From: Arthrobacter methylotrophus
Lineage (GTDB): Bacteria; Actinomycetota; Actinomycetes; Actinomycetales; Micrococcaceae
Assembly: GCF_039539965.1 (NCBI RefSeq)
Contig: NZ_BAABED010000001.1
Coordinates: 3,534,001 to 3,598,000 of the forward strand
DNA: 64,000 nucleotides
Reading direction: 5' to 3'
Part shown: positions 1-9,764 of the stretch, piece by piece
How positions within the stretch are numbered: the first letter of the stretch is position 1
Layout of the letters: each line of letters starts with the position of its first letter
Position numbers and translations under genes: made by a program
The notes under the pieces: generated by a model
What the model was told of the DNA's origin: nothing
What the model saw: only the letters and a program-made list of their open reading frames with translations
The model's database searches: none

Positions 1-649
1 TTCCACGCCGCGCGCCGCCCATGAGCTCCAGGAACCGATGCTGGTACTCATCCTTGCGGTCAAAGTCCACGGCAGGAGCCGCGCGCAGGGAGGCGACGTT
101 CACGCCGTCGGGAAGCCACCGGGTCCTGAAACCCGGGGTGGTGACGGCGCGGTAGCGCATGCTTCCCAGCGGCTCCACGCGGCAGCCCTGTACAGGCTCC
201 GGAGTCGCCGTTACCGCGGCCATCACCATTCCGGCGCGCAGCATGGACGTGGAATGCTGTTCATCGTCACGGTGGAGGTCGAACACGGCATTCAACTCGG
301 CGGGGACCCGGGTGAGTGCATTGAGGAACCACACAGCAAGCGAATCCGCGTTGACCACGATCGGAACCGAGACCATCGGGGACTCGCCTGGCAGGCCCAG
401 CTCACGTTCCGCGTCGGCTTCCAGCTGGGCAAATTGCCTCGCGAGCCTGAGCACCACCTGTCCCGACTCGGTGGCCTGGACGGGGTTGCTGCGCTGGAGC
501 AACACCCTTCCGGATGCCTGTTCCAACGCCTTGAGCCGCTGGGAGACCGCCGACGGCGTGATGTTCAGTGACCGCGCGGCCGCCTCGAGCGTACCTTCCG
601 TGAGCACGGCGGCGAAGGTGTGCAGCTGTTCCGAAGAGAATCTGACCAT
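1..649 (-). CDS. lysG: LysR-family regulator of lysine/arginine export (LysG/ArgP), 3' end outside window
   Basis: Reading the minus strand from the ATG at 649 gives an open frame that runs off the window edge (216 codons seen; the family is about 290-300 residues, so roughly 80 C-terminal residues are missing). The N-terminus is a typical LysR winged helix-turn-helix (FAAVLTEGTLEAAARSLNIT, then PSAVSQRLKALEQ), followed by the linker and the start of the effector-binding domain. It is divergent from lysE with about 70 bp between the starts, the classical lysG-lysE arrangement in which LysG, with lysine, arginine or histidine bound, activates the exporter gene. The plus-strand frames over the same bases are shadows. 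The family call is strong; the exact effector is inferred from context. Confidence 0.9.
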   Translation of the reverse strand, partial: MVRFSSEQLHTFAAVLTEGTLEAAARSLNITPSAVSQRLKALEQASGRVLLQRSNPVQATESGQVVLRLARQFAQLEADAERELGLPGESPMVSVPIVVNADSLAVWFLNALTRVPAELNAVFDLHRDDEQHSTSMLRAGMVMAAVTATPEPVQGCRVEPLGSMRYRAVTTPGFRTRWLPDGVNVASLRAAPAVDFDRKDEYQHRFLELMGGARRG

Positions 650-718
650 AAGATGATCTTATGATGCCTAAGAATGTATAGCTGTACTAATGCTGCGTGC
701 TGAACCTAGCCTCGAAGA

Positions 719-1354
719 ATGATCTCTCCCGACGCGTTTCATGCCGCTTGCCTTGGCCTCGGCGCAGGCCTGGCCCTCATCGTTGCCATCGGCGCACAGA
801 ACGCCTTCGTCCTCCGGCAAGGAATCCGCGGCGAACACATCGGGCCCATCGTCGCGGTGTGCGCCATCTCGGACGCCATCCTCATCGCGGCCGGGGTACT
901 CGGCACCGGTGCCCTGCTCACCGCGGCCCCTGCCGCCGTCGTCGGCCTCCGTTACGTTGGTGCCGCTTTCCTCATCACGTATGGGGTGATGGCGGCGCGG
1001 CGGATCCTCACGCCGAAAGCACTGGAGTCCGCCGATCCAGAATCTTCGGGCAGCAGTCGAAGCGGACGGGCGGCTACCCTCGCAACCGTCCTGGCCCTGA
1101 CCTGGCTCAATCCGCATGTCTACCTGGACACCGTCTTGCTGCTGGGATCTCTGGCGAACACCCAGGGGCCCGGGCTGCAGTGGTGGTTTGGCGCCGGAGC
1201 CATGCTGGGCAGCATTGCATGGTTCAGTTCGCTGGGGTTCGGCGCAAGACTGCTGCGCGGATTCTTTGCGCGCCCGGCGTCCTGGCGAATCCTGGACGGC
1301 GGGATTGCCGTCACTATGGTGGGACTCGGCGTCGGATTGGCCCTGGGCACCTGA
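719..1354 (+). CDS. lysE: LysE/ArgO family basic amino acid exporter
   Basis: A 211-residue, very hydrophobic protein with about six predicted membrane segments. It has the LysE hallmark near the N-terminus (GLALIVAIGAQNAFVLRQG) and the conserved TWLNPHVYLDTV segment in the middle. Members of this family export L-lysine and L-arginine in exchange for protons or with hydroxide. The ATG follows a stretch with no convincing Shine-Dalgarno sequence, so the mRNA may be leaderless or nearly so. The divergent lysG upstream is the expected activator. An alternative name is argO; the sequence alone does not decide substrate preference. Confidence 0.92.
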   Translation: MISPDAFHAACLGLGAGLALIVAIGAQNAFVLRQGIRGEHIGPIVAVCAISDAILIAAGVLGTGALLTAAPAAVVGLRYVGAAFLITYGVMAARRILTPKALESADPESSGSSRSGRAATLATVLALTWLNPHVYLDTVLLLGSLANTQGPGLQWWFGAGAMLGSIAWFSSLGFGARLLRGFFARPASWRILDGGIAVTMVGLGVGLALGT

Positions 1355-1427
1355 CGGCCACGCAACCACGACACCTGGATAATTCTCACAACAAGCATCC
1401 AGTCAACTCCCAGAAACTGGGAGCATC

Positions 1428-2147
1428 ATGAATGGTATGAAAAAGAACGGCCCCGAAGCCAAGCTGCTCGTCGTCGACGACGAACCCAACATCCGTGAGC
1501 TGCTCTCCACCTCGCTGCGCTTTGCTGGCTTTGAGGTCGTTGCGGCGTCGAACGGCCGCGAAGCACTCGCAGCCGCGGATCTCCACGCCCCGGACCTCGC
1601 GGTCCTGGACGTCATGCTCCCGGACATGGACGGGTTCACCGTCACTCGCCGCCTCCGGGCTGCCGGGAAGCACTTCCCCGTCCTGTTCCTGACCGCCAAG
1701 GACGACACCGAGGACAAGGTCACCGGCCTGACTGTGGGCGGGGACGACTACGTCACCAAGCCCTTCAGCCTGGATGAAGTGGTGGCGCGGATCCGCGCCG
1801 TGTTGCGCCGCACGCAGCCCATGGAAGACGACGACGCCGTCATCCGCGTCGATGACCTGGAACTCGACGACGACGCGCACGAGGTACGCCGAGGCGGCAC
1901 CATCATCGAGCTCTCACCCACCGAGTTCAAACTGCTGCGCTACCTCATGCTGAACCCCAACCGGGTGCTCTCCAAGGCGCAGATCCTGGACCACGTCTGG
2001 GAGTACGACTTCAACGGGGACGCTTCGATCGTAGAATCCTACATCTCCTACCTCCGGCGCAAGGTGGACATTGATCCCGATGCAGCTGCGTTGATCCAGA
2101 CCAAGCGCGGCGTCGGCTACGTGCTGCGGACGGCCGAGAAGCGCTGA
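1428..2147 (+). CDS. OmpR-family response regulator (TrcR/MprA-like)
   Basis: A 239-residue two-domain regulator. The receiver domain (about 13-125) carries the acidic pair D17-D18, the phosphoacceptor Asp61 in the segment VLDVMLPDMDG, and the conserved Lys in YVTKPF. The C-terminal half is an OmpR winged helix ending in the diagnostic YLRRKVD and GVGYVLR strings. The sensor kinase follows after one base (stop at 2147, TTG start at 2149), so the two are co-translated. An internal ATG at codon 4 is an alternative start. The closest recognisable relatives are mycobacterial TrcR/MprA-type regulators; the signal and target genes cannot be read from the sequence. Confidence 0.93.
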   Translation: MNGMKKNGPEAKLLVVDDEPNIRELLSTSLRFAGFEVVAASNGREALAAADLHAPDLAVLDVMLPDMDGFTVTRRLRAAGKHFPVLFLTAKDDTEDKVTGLTVGGDDYVTKPFSLDEVVARIRAVLRRTQPMEDDDAVIRVDDLELDDDAHEVRRGGTIIELSPTEFKLLRYLMLNPNRVLSKAQILDHVWEYDFNGDASIVESYISYLRRKVDIDPDAAALIQTKRGVGYVLRTAEKR

Positions 2148-2148
2148 C

Positions 2149-3642
2149 TTGTTTAACCGTTGGAAGTCGGCGTCCCTCAGGTCGCAGCTGGTCGCCATCA
2201 TCATGGGTCTGCTGCTCCTTGCCTTGGCCGCCACCGGTGCCGGGACGCTGACGCTCGTCAAGAGCTACCTTCAAGGGCAGGTGGACGACAAGCTCAAGGC
2301 CGCCGTCCAGCTCGCCCAGCAGCAACAATCCTTCGCCAACCTGTCTGAGCCCAACCCGACCGTGCCCACGGACTACTCCCTGACTTTGTATTCGCCGGGC
2401 TTTCCTCAGAGCATTCTCGGCGGCAGCAGGACCGACCGGCCCAGCATCGCAAACATCACGCCCGCCGAGGCCAAGGACAGGAATTACGCGCCTTTCCAGG
2501 TGGGCGGGACAACCGGGGACGATTGGCGCGTCGTAGCCGTCAACGTTGTGGACAACCGGACCGGCCAAAACGCTGTGGTGATCGTGGGACTGCCCTTATC
2601 CCCCGTGGACAAGGTCATGGAACACGCCACCCTCGTGGTGGTGGGCGTCGGCCTCCTGACGCTGGTGCTGGCGTTCTTCATCGCCACCTGGACCGTGGCA
2701 CGCTCCTTCCGTCCCCTCACCCGGGTTGAGAAGACGGCGGCCGCCATCGCCGCCGGTGATCTCTCGCGCCGGGTCGACATCGAGAACCCCGTCACCGAGG
2801 TCGGCCGGCTGGGTGGCTCGCTCAACGCGATGCTCGCCCACATCGAATCGTCCTTCGCGGCACGGGCAGCTTCGGAAGCGCGCATGCGGCGATTTGCCGC
2901 CGATGCCTCCCACGAACTACGTACCCCTTTGGTCACCATCCGCGGTTTCTCCGAGCTCTACCGCCACGGCGCCCTCGCCACGCCCGAAGACGTGGGTACC
3001 GCGATGGGCAGGATCGAGAGCGAAGCCAAACGCATGGGATCCATGGTTGAAGACCTGCTCTTGCTTGCGCGCCTCGATGAACAAAGGCCCCTGCAGCTCA
3101 AACCCGTGGACTTGCACCTCCTGGCGAACGACGCCGTCGTCGACTCCCTCGCAACCTCAGGCGCGCGCAAGATCTCACTAACAGGGCTCGACGGCGGGAC
3201 CGCGGCGCCTGCACCGGTTCAGGGCGACGAAGCCAAGCTGCGCCAAGTCCTGGGGAACCTGGTGGGGAACGCTTTGCGCTACACCCCTGAAGGGTCACCA
3301 ATTGAGCTCGCCGTCGGGGTTAGGAACACTCCCTCCGGCATGTTCTCCGTCCTTGAGGTGCGGGACCACGGCAGCGGTATTCCGGCCGAGGAGCTGCCCC
3401 GGATTTTCGAGCGCTTCTACAGGGCGGATACTTCGCGCACCCGGGAGACCGGCGGCAGCGGCCTTGGACTGGCCATTGTGGCAGCGATCGTAGGGTCCCA
3501 TGGCGGTACCGTCAGGGTCGAAGAGACCGACGGCGGCGGGGCCACGCTGGTGGTCAGCCTCCCCTTCCAGGACGCCATCTCCGCGATGCCTGAAGACGCG
3601 AGCGTAGCCGATGGCGTTGCTGAGGCGGACGTCTCCGACTAG
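2149..3642 (+). CDS. Sensor histidine kinase (TrcS-like) partnered with the upstream regulator
   Basis: 497 residues beginning at TTG 2149, one base after the response-regulator stop. There is a transmembrane helix at about 12-33, an extracytoplasmic domain of about 130 residues, a second helix near 165-185 (HATLVVVGVGLLTLVLAFFI), a HAMP linker, a HisKA domain with the phosphoacceptor His255 in DASHELRTP, and an HATPase domain with the N box (GNLVGNALRYTP), G1 (DHGSGI) and G2 (GGSGLGLAI). The C-terminal tail of about 25 acidic residues is unusual but not unique. The stimulus sensed by the large outer domain is unknown. Confidence 0.93.
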   Translation: MFNRWKSASLRSQLVAIIMGLLLLALAATGAGTLTLVKSYLQGQVDDKLKAAVQLAQQQQSFANLSEPNPTVPTDYSLTLYSPGFPQSILGGSRTDRPSIANITPAEAKDRNYAPFQVGGTTGDDWRVVAVNVVDNRTGQNAVVIVGLPLSPVDKVMEHATLVVVGVGLLTLVLAFFIATWTVARSFRPLTRVEKTAAAIAAGDLSRRVDIENPVTEVGRLGGSLNAMLAHIESSFAARAASEARMRRFAADASHELRTPLVTIRGFSELYRHGALATPEDVGTAMGRIESEAKRMGSMVEDLLLLARLDEQRPLQLKPVDLHLLANDAVVDSLATSGARKISLTGLDGGTAAPAPVQGDEAKLRQVLGNLVGNALRYTPEGSPIELAVGVRNTPSGMFSVLEVRDHGSGIPAEELPRIFERFYRADTSRTRETGGSGLGLAIVAAIVGSHGGTVRVEETDGGGATLVVSLPFQDAISAMPEDASVADGVAEADVSD

Positions 3643-3671
3643 CGCCCGGTGGGTGACGGGGTGACGGGAAG

Positions 3672-3680
3672 TTATCCACA
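3672..3680 (+). promoter_or_regulatory. Single DnaA-box-like 9-mer (TTATCCACA)
   Basis: A perfect TTATCCACA lies in the spacer between the kinase stop and the WXG100 gene. It stands alone; no second box, AT-rich unwinding element or dnaA/dnaN neighbour is present, so it is not an origin. It could be chance or a DnaA-regulated promoter element. Confidence 0.3.
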
Positions 3681-3787
3681 TAGCCGGGTTCGCCTCTGGT
3701 TGGGGACGTTTGCCGGCTTTTAGGCTCGTCGTGTGGACCACAAGCCAGCCGCACCCGCGGGACACCTTCAGTTGAAAGGCAACGCCC

Positions 3788-4078
3788 ATGAGCGTTATTT
3801 CCGTCGATACCGAACTGCTCCAGCTCAAGTCCACCAACGTCAAAGCCACCGTGGATCGGATTAGCGCCGACGTCCAGGCGATGAAAAGTGGTTTGGACGA
3901 ACTCCAGGCCACGTGGAAGGGATCAGCGGCCAACAATTTCCAGGCCCTCGTCTCGGAATGGGCGTTGACCCAGAACAAGGTGGAAGCCTCGCTTGCATCC
4001 ATCAACCTGGCCCTGTCTTCCGCAGCGGCAAGCTACCTGCAAACCGAACAGGGCAACACCCAGCGGTTCAGCTACTAG
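3788..4078 (+). CDS. WXG100 family (ESAT-6-like) protein
   Basis: A 96-residue, helical, cysteine-free protein with the WxG turn (W43-K44-G45) between two predicted helices and a C-terminal YxxxE signal (Y83 to E87), close to the YxxxD/E export motif of type VII (ESX) substrates. Length and layout match the WXG100 family. The start ATG has the purine-rich GAAAGGCAA upstream. There is no second WXG100 gene, EccC/FtsK-like ATPase or LXG toxin beside it, so any secretion system must lie elsewhere. It could be a secreted effector partner or a free helical-hairpin protein. Confidence 0.88.
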   Translation: MSVISVDTELLQLKSTNVKATVDRISADVQAMKSGLDELQATWKGSAANNFQALVSEWALTQNKVEASLASINLALSSAAASYLQTEQGNTQRFSY

Positions 4079-4176
4079 ACGTACCCAGCAAGTAGATGAG
4101 GGATTCCGGCGGGGGGCGCATCGGCTTCCCGCCGGATCCATCTTGCCCGCCAGCGTCCGTTTCTGCTTCCGCGTCC

Positions 4177-5238
4177 CTACTTCTCCGGCGTCGACTGGTG
4201 GAAGCGTAAGCGCCATCGGCCGTCGTCGAGCAACCAAATCGAACTCCGGACGGCGGATCCTGCCCGCCCGTAACTTCTGTAACTCAGCAGGATGGTGTTG
4301 CTGCAGATACGGTCTGCCGAAATGACCTCTGCCTCCGCGGTTTCCCCTGGATTGTCCTCCAACGCCATCATGAGTTCGTCACGGGACCAAACGCGTCCGG
4401 TGCTGCCGATCTCGGTAAAGTCTGGGTGAAGCAAGATCCCTGTTCGCCCGAGGTCGCCCCTGACGTCGGGCCGCAGGAGCTCTCTTTCGAGGCGAACCAC
4501 CGTGTCCTCGTCCGAGCTTCCGCCACTCCGGGCAAGGGCTCCAGCCTCGTCGTCCCCGGCGAACAAAGTAGGCTCGATGAAGGCTTCCGGCTCCGTGAAC
4601 GGCTCCGGCCCGGTGCCCAACGCCGGACCGTTGGAAAGATCCTGACTGCCGAATAAGGTGAGGTCCTCACCGTCCTCACCGTCCTCAGCGTCGTCGTGGG
4701 GATCGTCGAAGAGGGAGGGCACTTCCGCCCTTACGGTGCGGGATGGGGAAGCCCTTGGCGCTTCGACGGCTCCTGGATAACCGGGTCCGCCAGGGACGAC
4801 TGTTATGCCTTGCTGGTACGCACTCGCAACGGCCCGGGCGCGCTCGTCGGCGGCCTCGTTGAGCTCGTGGCCCGCGTGGCCTTTGACCCACTCGAACGTA
4901 TACTTGCGGCCAATGATGGACTGGTCGATGTCTTTCAGCAGATCGACATTCAAGACGGGCTTTCCGTCGGCTTTTCGCCAGCCCTTCCGCTTCCATCCTG
5001 GCATCCACTTAGTGATGCAGTTGATGACGTACTGGCTGTCGCAGAGAATCTTCAGCTCTTCATCGGGAATATGCGCCGTGGACCGGAAAAGGTCCAACAC
5101 CGCCATCAGCTCGCCTTGGTTGTTGGTTCCGTGCGGCCATCCGCCGGCCCTCCAGCAAGAGTCGTTCACATACCAAGCCCAACCAGCAGGCCCGGGATTG
5201 CCGAGGGCAGAACCGTCGGCGGCAGCAATAATCGTCAT
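4177..5238 (-). CDS. rnhA: Ribonuclease HI fused to a DUF4440/SnoaL-like C-terminal domain
   Basis: Residues 1 to about 145 form an RNase HI domain with the expected acidic residues in AAADGSALGNPG, NNQGELMAV, CDSQYVI and NEAADERARA. It also has the basic handle region (WMPGWKRKGWRKADGK) and the WVKGHAGHELN loop, and should cleave the RNA of RNA-DNA hybrids. After an acidic, low-complexity linker of about 80 residues comes a second domain of about 110 residues (LERELLRP to WRLRFHQST) resembling DUF4440/NTF2-like proteins. The frame is open further upstream to 5301, but the ATG at 5238 sits directly before the domain and has GGCAGG upstream; 5247 is an alternative. The fusion is unusual for RNase HI, where extra domains are normally hybrid-binding or CobC-like. 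Confidence 0.88.
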   Translation of the reverse strand: MTIIAAADGSALGNPGPAGWAWYVNDSCWRAGGWPHGTNNQGELMAVLDLFRSTAHIPDEELKILCDSQYVINCITKWMPGWKRKGWRKADGKPVLNVDLLKDIDQSIIGRKYTFEWVKGHAGHELNEAADERARAVASAYQQGITVVPGGPGYPGAVEAPRASPSRTVRAEVPSLFDDPHDDAEDGEDGEDLTLFGSQDLSNGPALGTGPEPFTEPEAFIEPTLFAGDDEAGALARSGGSSDEDTVVRLERELLRPDVRGDLGRTGILLHPDFTEIGSTGRVWSRDELMMALEDNPGETAEAEVISADRICSNTILLSYRSYGRAGSAVRSSIWLLDDGRWRLRFHQSTPEK

Positions 5239-5288
5239 GGTTTCCATCCTGCCAGACCACCCTGACACCCCATCACATCCCCCCGAAG

Positions 5289-5415
5289 GACGCTCGCTCA
5301 CTTATGCGGCGAAAATTTCAAACCCTCATGCGGATATGGGGCCCAAACCCAAAGCCCTCCTCCACCAAACGTGAGCGAGCGTCAGCGGGAAACCCACCAA
5401 ACGTGAGCGAGCGTC
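5289..5415. repeat. Three copies of a GAGCGAGCGTC-type repeat
   Basis: Two identical 22-base copies lie at 5362-5383 and 5394-5415 (core AACGTGAGCGAGCGTC), spaced 32 bases start to start. A shorter inverted copy (GACGCTCGCTCACTT) is at 5289-5303, so the outer copies can pair. The set fills the non-coding spacer between groEL and the RNase H gene. It has the look of a dispersed intergenic repeat of the genus, but copies elsewhere in the genome cannot be seen here. Confidence 0.7.
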
Positions 5416-5418
5416 GTT

Positions 5419-5463
5419 AAACGGCGACGACGGCCCCCACCTGAGGCGGGAACCGTCGTCGTG
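5419..5463 (-). terminator. Hairpin terminator of groEL
   Basis: Perfect 9-base arms CGACGACGG (5425-5433) and CCGTCGTCG (5453-5461) lie about 30 bases past the groEL stop. On the minus strand the hairpin is followed by a short TTT run. It separates groEL from the downstream RNase H gene. Confidence 0.65.
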
Positions 5464-5493
5464 CTTGTGACTAGTGAGTCAGCGCGGGGGGGC

Positions 5494-7164
<1,671 letters not shown>

Positions 7165-7302
7165 TCACTGCGGTGCCCGCGACGGACGATCCTTCACATT
7201 CGGCCTCTGTATGCCGCCGGCTCCGGATCTCACCCCAGCAAGGTGTTCTTTGATCCCCAAGCAAGGCCACCAGCACCCATACGGCCGGGGCCATACGGAG
7301 AA

Positions 7303-7329
7303 TTAGCAGTCAATGCTTGAGAGTGCTAA
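7303..7329 (-). promoter_or_regulatory. CIRCE operator 1 (HrcA site) of groEL
   Basis: TTAGCAGTC, nine bases, GAGTGCTAA: the canonical HrcA operator with one change in the left arm (G for C at 7309). It lies about 180 bases upstream of the groEL start. Confidence 0.92.
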
Positions 7330-7336
7330 TCAATAA

Positions 7337-7363
7337 TTAGCACTCACCTGAGGAGAGTGCAAG
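7337..7363 (-). promoter_or_regulatory. CIRCE operator 2 (HrcA site) of groEL
   Basis: TTAGCACTC, nine bases, GAGTGCAAG: left arm perfect, right arm with two changes. It lies seven bases beyond CIRCE 1. The inner arms (GAGTGCTAA at 7321 and TTAGCACTC at 7337) also form a perfect inverted repeat with a 7-base spacer. Confidence 0.85.
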
Positions 7364-7420
7364 CAGCGAGTGCTGGAAACGCCTCGCCGCGCCACGATAG
7401 TTCGCTATGGGCACAGCCCA

Positions 7421-8767
7421 TCACGGCGTCCGGGATGCCGTCTCCTTGCCACTCACCCGTGCAGTGTTGTCGGCGCCGTAGGTGAAGACCATGTAGTTGG
7501 ACGAGGTGACGTCCCCATTGACGTCGAATCCGATGGCCCCGGACTCGCCGTCGTAATCCGGGAGCTTTGCCCCCTTCAACACCTCGACGCAATCCTTGTA
7601 TGACGCACAGGATGTGCGTTCTTTCGAGGCCGCATCGCCCGACGTCGGACGCACCCCGCCGGACACAGTGGTGAGCCACGCCGCGATCGAGCCCCCGGCG
7701 TCGTCGTTCGCGGCTGCAGCGGCAAGCGCCGCGAGAGTGACGGCGTCGAACGTTTCGGCAGCGTACGTCGTGTCCTTGAGATTGGGATCGATGCCCGTCA
7801 ATCCGGACTGGAACTCAACGCTCGGGAAGACGCCGGGAAGAATTCCGCGCGCACCGTCGAGGCCACCGGCACCGAGCGTGGTTCCGTATTGACGGATGGC
7901 CCCGTCGCTCAAGATCAGCTGCTTACCGCCCAGGCCCGCGTTCACGAGCTCGGCCAGTGCTCCGGGGGCACCATCACGGGCAACCACGACGACGGCGTCC
8001 GGTGACCCGGACTTGATGCTCGCCGCGGCGGGAGCTGCTTTCCCTGCCGTGAATTCCGCGTTGGACACGGCTTCCATGCCGAGGCTGCGGGCCGCGTCCA
8101 CGACCGCTCCGGAGACCCGCGTACCGTAGTCCCCGGCTTCGTGGAGGACGGAAATCCTCTTGGCGCCGGCGTCGTGGGCAAGCTTCGCCAGGACGCTGCC
8201 TTGGGCGGCGTCAGCGGCCGAGGTGCGGAAGTAGAAGCCGCCACTCTTGTAGCTGCTGAGTCCCGAGGCCGTGTTGGCTGGCGAAATGAGCGGAATCCGG
8301 GCGGGAGACAGAACGTCGATGGCTGCGGGCGCATGGCTGGAGTCCGTGGGCCCGACGACGACGTCGGCGTGCGCCGATAGCAATGCCTTGGCCTGGCTCG
8401 CCGTATCAGCACTAAAAGCGGCCGCGCTGCTGCCTTCACTTACCCCCGACGCCGGAAGCAATTCGACGGGACTGCCCTTGAATCCGCCTGCATCGTTGAT
8501 TTGTTTGACGGCCAGCTTCGCGGCCGCCAGCTCAGACTCATTGAGGAATGCGGAACTGCCGCTATTGTCCAGAATCACCCCGATGCGCAGGACCCCGTCG
8601 CCGCTCGGAGTAACAGAGCTCAACCTGGCATTGCCGACGGACGCGGAACATCCGGACAGCCCGAGGGCCAAGACCGCAAAGCCTGCAAGAAGAGGCGATA
8701 CCAACGAAATGACTCGGGACCGGCGCCCTCCAAAGGGCCAGGACAGCCTTGTTGCCGCAATACCCAC
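7421..8767 (-). CDS. Branched-chain amino-acid-type ABC transporter substrate-binding lipoprotein
   Basis: The mature part is a periplasmic-binding-protein fold of the LivK/Peripla_BP_6 class: LRIGVILDNSGSSAFLNESE, then AVKQINDAGGFKG, a hinge around GPTDSSHAPAAIDVLSPARIPL, and AETFDAVTLAALAA near the end. The N-terminus has RRSR, a hydrophobic stretch and the lipobox LSGC, so it should be a membrane-anchored lipoprotein. The chosen GTG at 8767 overlaps the last base of the cspA stop, which suggests translational coupling; the frame continues upstream inside cspA, but those codons have no signal-peptide character. No permease or ATPase gene is adjacent, so the partner transporter, if any, is elsewhere. 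Confidence 0.82.
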   Translation of the reverse strand: MGIAATRLSWPFGGRRSRVISLVSPLLAGFAVLALGLSGCSASVGNARLSSVTPSGDGVLRIGVILDNSGSSAFLNESELAAAKLAVKQINDAGGFKGSPVELLPASGVSEGSSAAAFSADTASQAKALLSAHADVVVGPTDSSHAPAAIDVLSPARIPLISPANTASGLSSYKSGGFYFRTSAADAAQGSVLAKLAHDAGAKRISVLHEAGDYGTRVSGAVVDAARSLGMEAVSNAEFTAGKAAPAAASIKSGSPDAVVVVARDGAPGALAELVNAGLGGKQLILSDGAIRQYGTTLGAGGLDGARGILPGVFPSVEFQSGLTGIDPNLKDTTYAAETFDAVTLAALAAAAANDDAGGSIAAWLTTVSGGVRPTSGDAASKERTSCASYKDCVEVLKGAKLPDYDGESGAIGFDVNGDVTSSNYMVFTYGADNTARVSGKETASRTP

Positions 8768-8970
8768 TAGATAAGCCGCACGCTTTCTGCCTGGGGGCCC
8801 TTCTGGCCCTCGCCGAGCTCGAAGTCGACCCGTTGTCCTTCTTCGAGCGCACGGAAGCCATCCATCTGGATAGCGGACCAATGCACAAAGACGTCGTCAC
8901 CGGACTCATCCACGGTGATGAATCCGTAGCCCTTTTCGGCATTGAACCATTTGACGGTTCCCAAAGCCAT
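8767..8970 (-). CDS. cspA: Cold-shock domain protein CspA-type
   Basis: A 67-residue single OB-fold protein with both RNA-binding motifs: KGYGFI (RNP1) and VFVHW (RNP2). It is a single-stranded RNA/DNA-binding chaperone. The ATG at 8970 gives the family-standard start [14 protein letters not shown]; the longer frame to 9063 is not needed. Its TAG stop overlaps the proposed GTG start of the downstream lipoprotein gene by one base. The 5' leader between 8971 and about 9060 is long enough for the cold-shock RNA structure typical of csp genes, but no specific structure was worked out. Confidence 0.95.
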   Translation of the reverse strand: MALGTVKWFNAEKGYGFITVDESGDDVFVHWSAIQMDGFRALEEGQRVDFELGEGQKGPQAESVRLI

Positions 8971-9109
8971 GATCCCCACACTTTCAACTAGCAGTGGCCG
9001 GCTTCCGGGATCTCCGGGCCAGCTCACAACTACTGTAACCACAGTCACGTTGCAGAAGCGCAACCCTGGGTGTGGGTGGTCGCAATGTTATTGAGGCGTA
9101 ACCGAGTTG

Positions 9110-9715
9110 CTACTTGTAGCCTGGGCCCAGAATGACGACCACAGGCTGTTGGAATTCGGCGCTGTCCACGAGGTTTGCGATGCCCAGCAGTTTACCGAGG
9201 GCTTCGGCGTTGCCTTTCTGAGCCGGCCCTTTGTAGAAAACCGAAGAGGTCTGCTGGGGCATGCCGCCCCAGTTTGCGATCGTAGACAACGGCCAACCCC
9301 CGCCTTGCACTACCCCGGCAACCCGGGCGGCCAGGCCCCCAGTGGTGGTTCCGTTGTAGACCGCGACGGCGGCGGTCTTGTCCAACGGCGCCGTCGTGGG
9401 CGTCGGAGCACTGGACGGGGTGTCGCTGGGGCTCGGCTGGCTGGATACCGGGGCCGGGCTGCTGACGGGAGCCGACGCCGCGGCGCTTGGTTGAGGGACG
9501 TCCGCGGTGACAACTGCTTGCGGCGTGGTCGTCGAAGTGAATCCAAGCTTTGGAAGGATCAGGAAAGCGACGAGGCCTACGGCCAGCGCAATTCCGCCCA
9601 GGAGCAGGACCGGCCACAGTGCCGGGCGGGACGCGGAGGCGACGAGCCGGTGGACACCCTGGCGAGATGAGCTCTGCGGGACGCGGTCGAATTCATCCCG
9701 GGCAAATTTGGTCAT
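9110..9715 (-). CDS. Membrane-anchored LytR_C domain protein
   Basis: A 201-residue protein starting at ATG 9715 (MTKFARDEFDRVPQ). It has a basic cytoplasmic N-terminus, one transmembrane helix at about 34-54 (PVLLLGGIALAVGLVAFLIL), a Ser/Pro/Ala-rich spacer of about 60 residues, and a C-terminal LytR_C (LytR/CpsA/Psr C-terminal) domain recognisable from VAVYNGTTTGGLAARVAGVV and VVVILGPGYK. It should sit on the outer face of the membrane facing the wall. It follows the DUF3263 gene on the same strand after a gap of about 50 bases. The upstream extension to 10000 overlaps that gene and is rejected. Confidence 0.85.
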   Translation of the reverse strand: MTKFARDEFDRVPQSSSRQGVHRLVASASRPALWPVLLLGGIALAVGLVAFLILPKLGFTSTTTPQAVVTADVPQPSAAASAPVSSPAPVSSQPSPSDTPSSAPTPTTAPLDKTAAVAVYNGTTTGGLAARVAGVVQGGGWPLSTIANWGGMPQQTSSVFYKGPAQKGNAEALGKLLGIANLVDSAEFQQPVVVILGPGYK

Positions 9716-9764
9716 GGTGAAGCCTTGTCCTTGCTGCTTGCTTGCTGGGGGATCAGCGGGTGCC

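Noticed and set aside
3672..3680. Replication origin suggested by a DnaA box
   Set aside because: A lone 9-mer with no dnaA/dnaN genes and no AT-rich region is not an origin.
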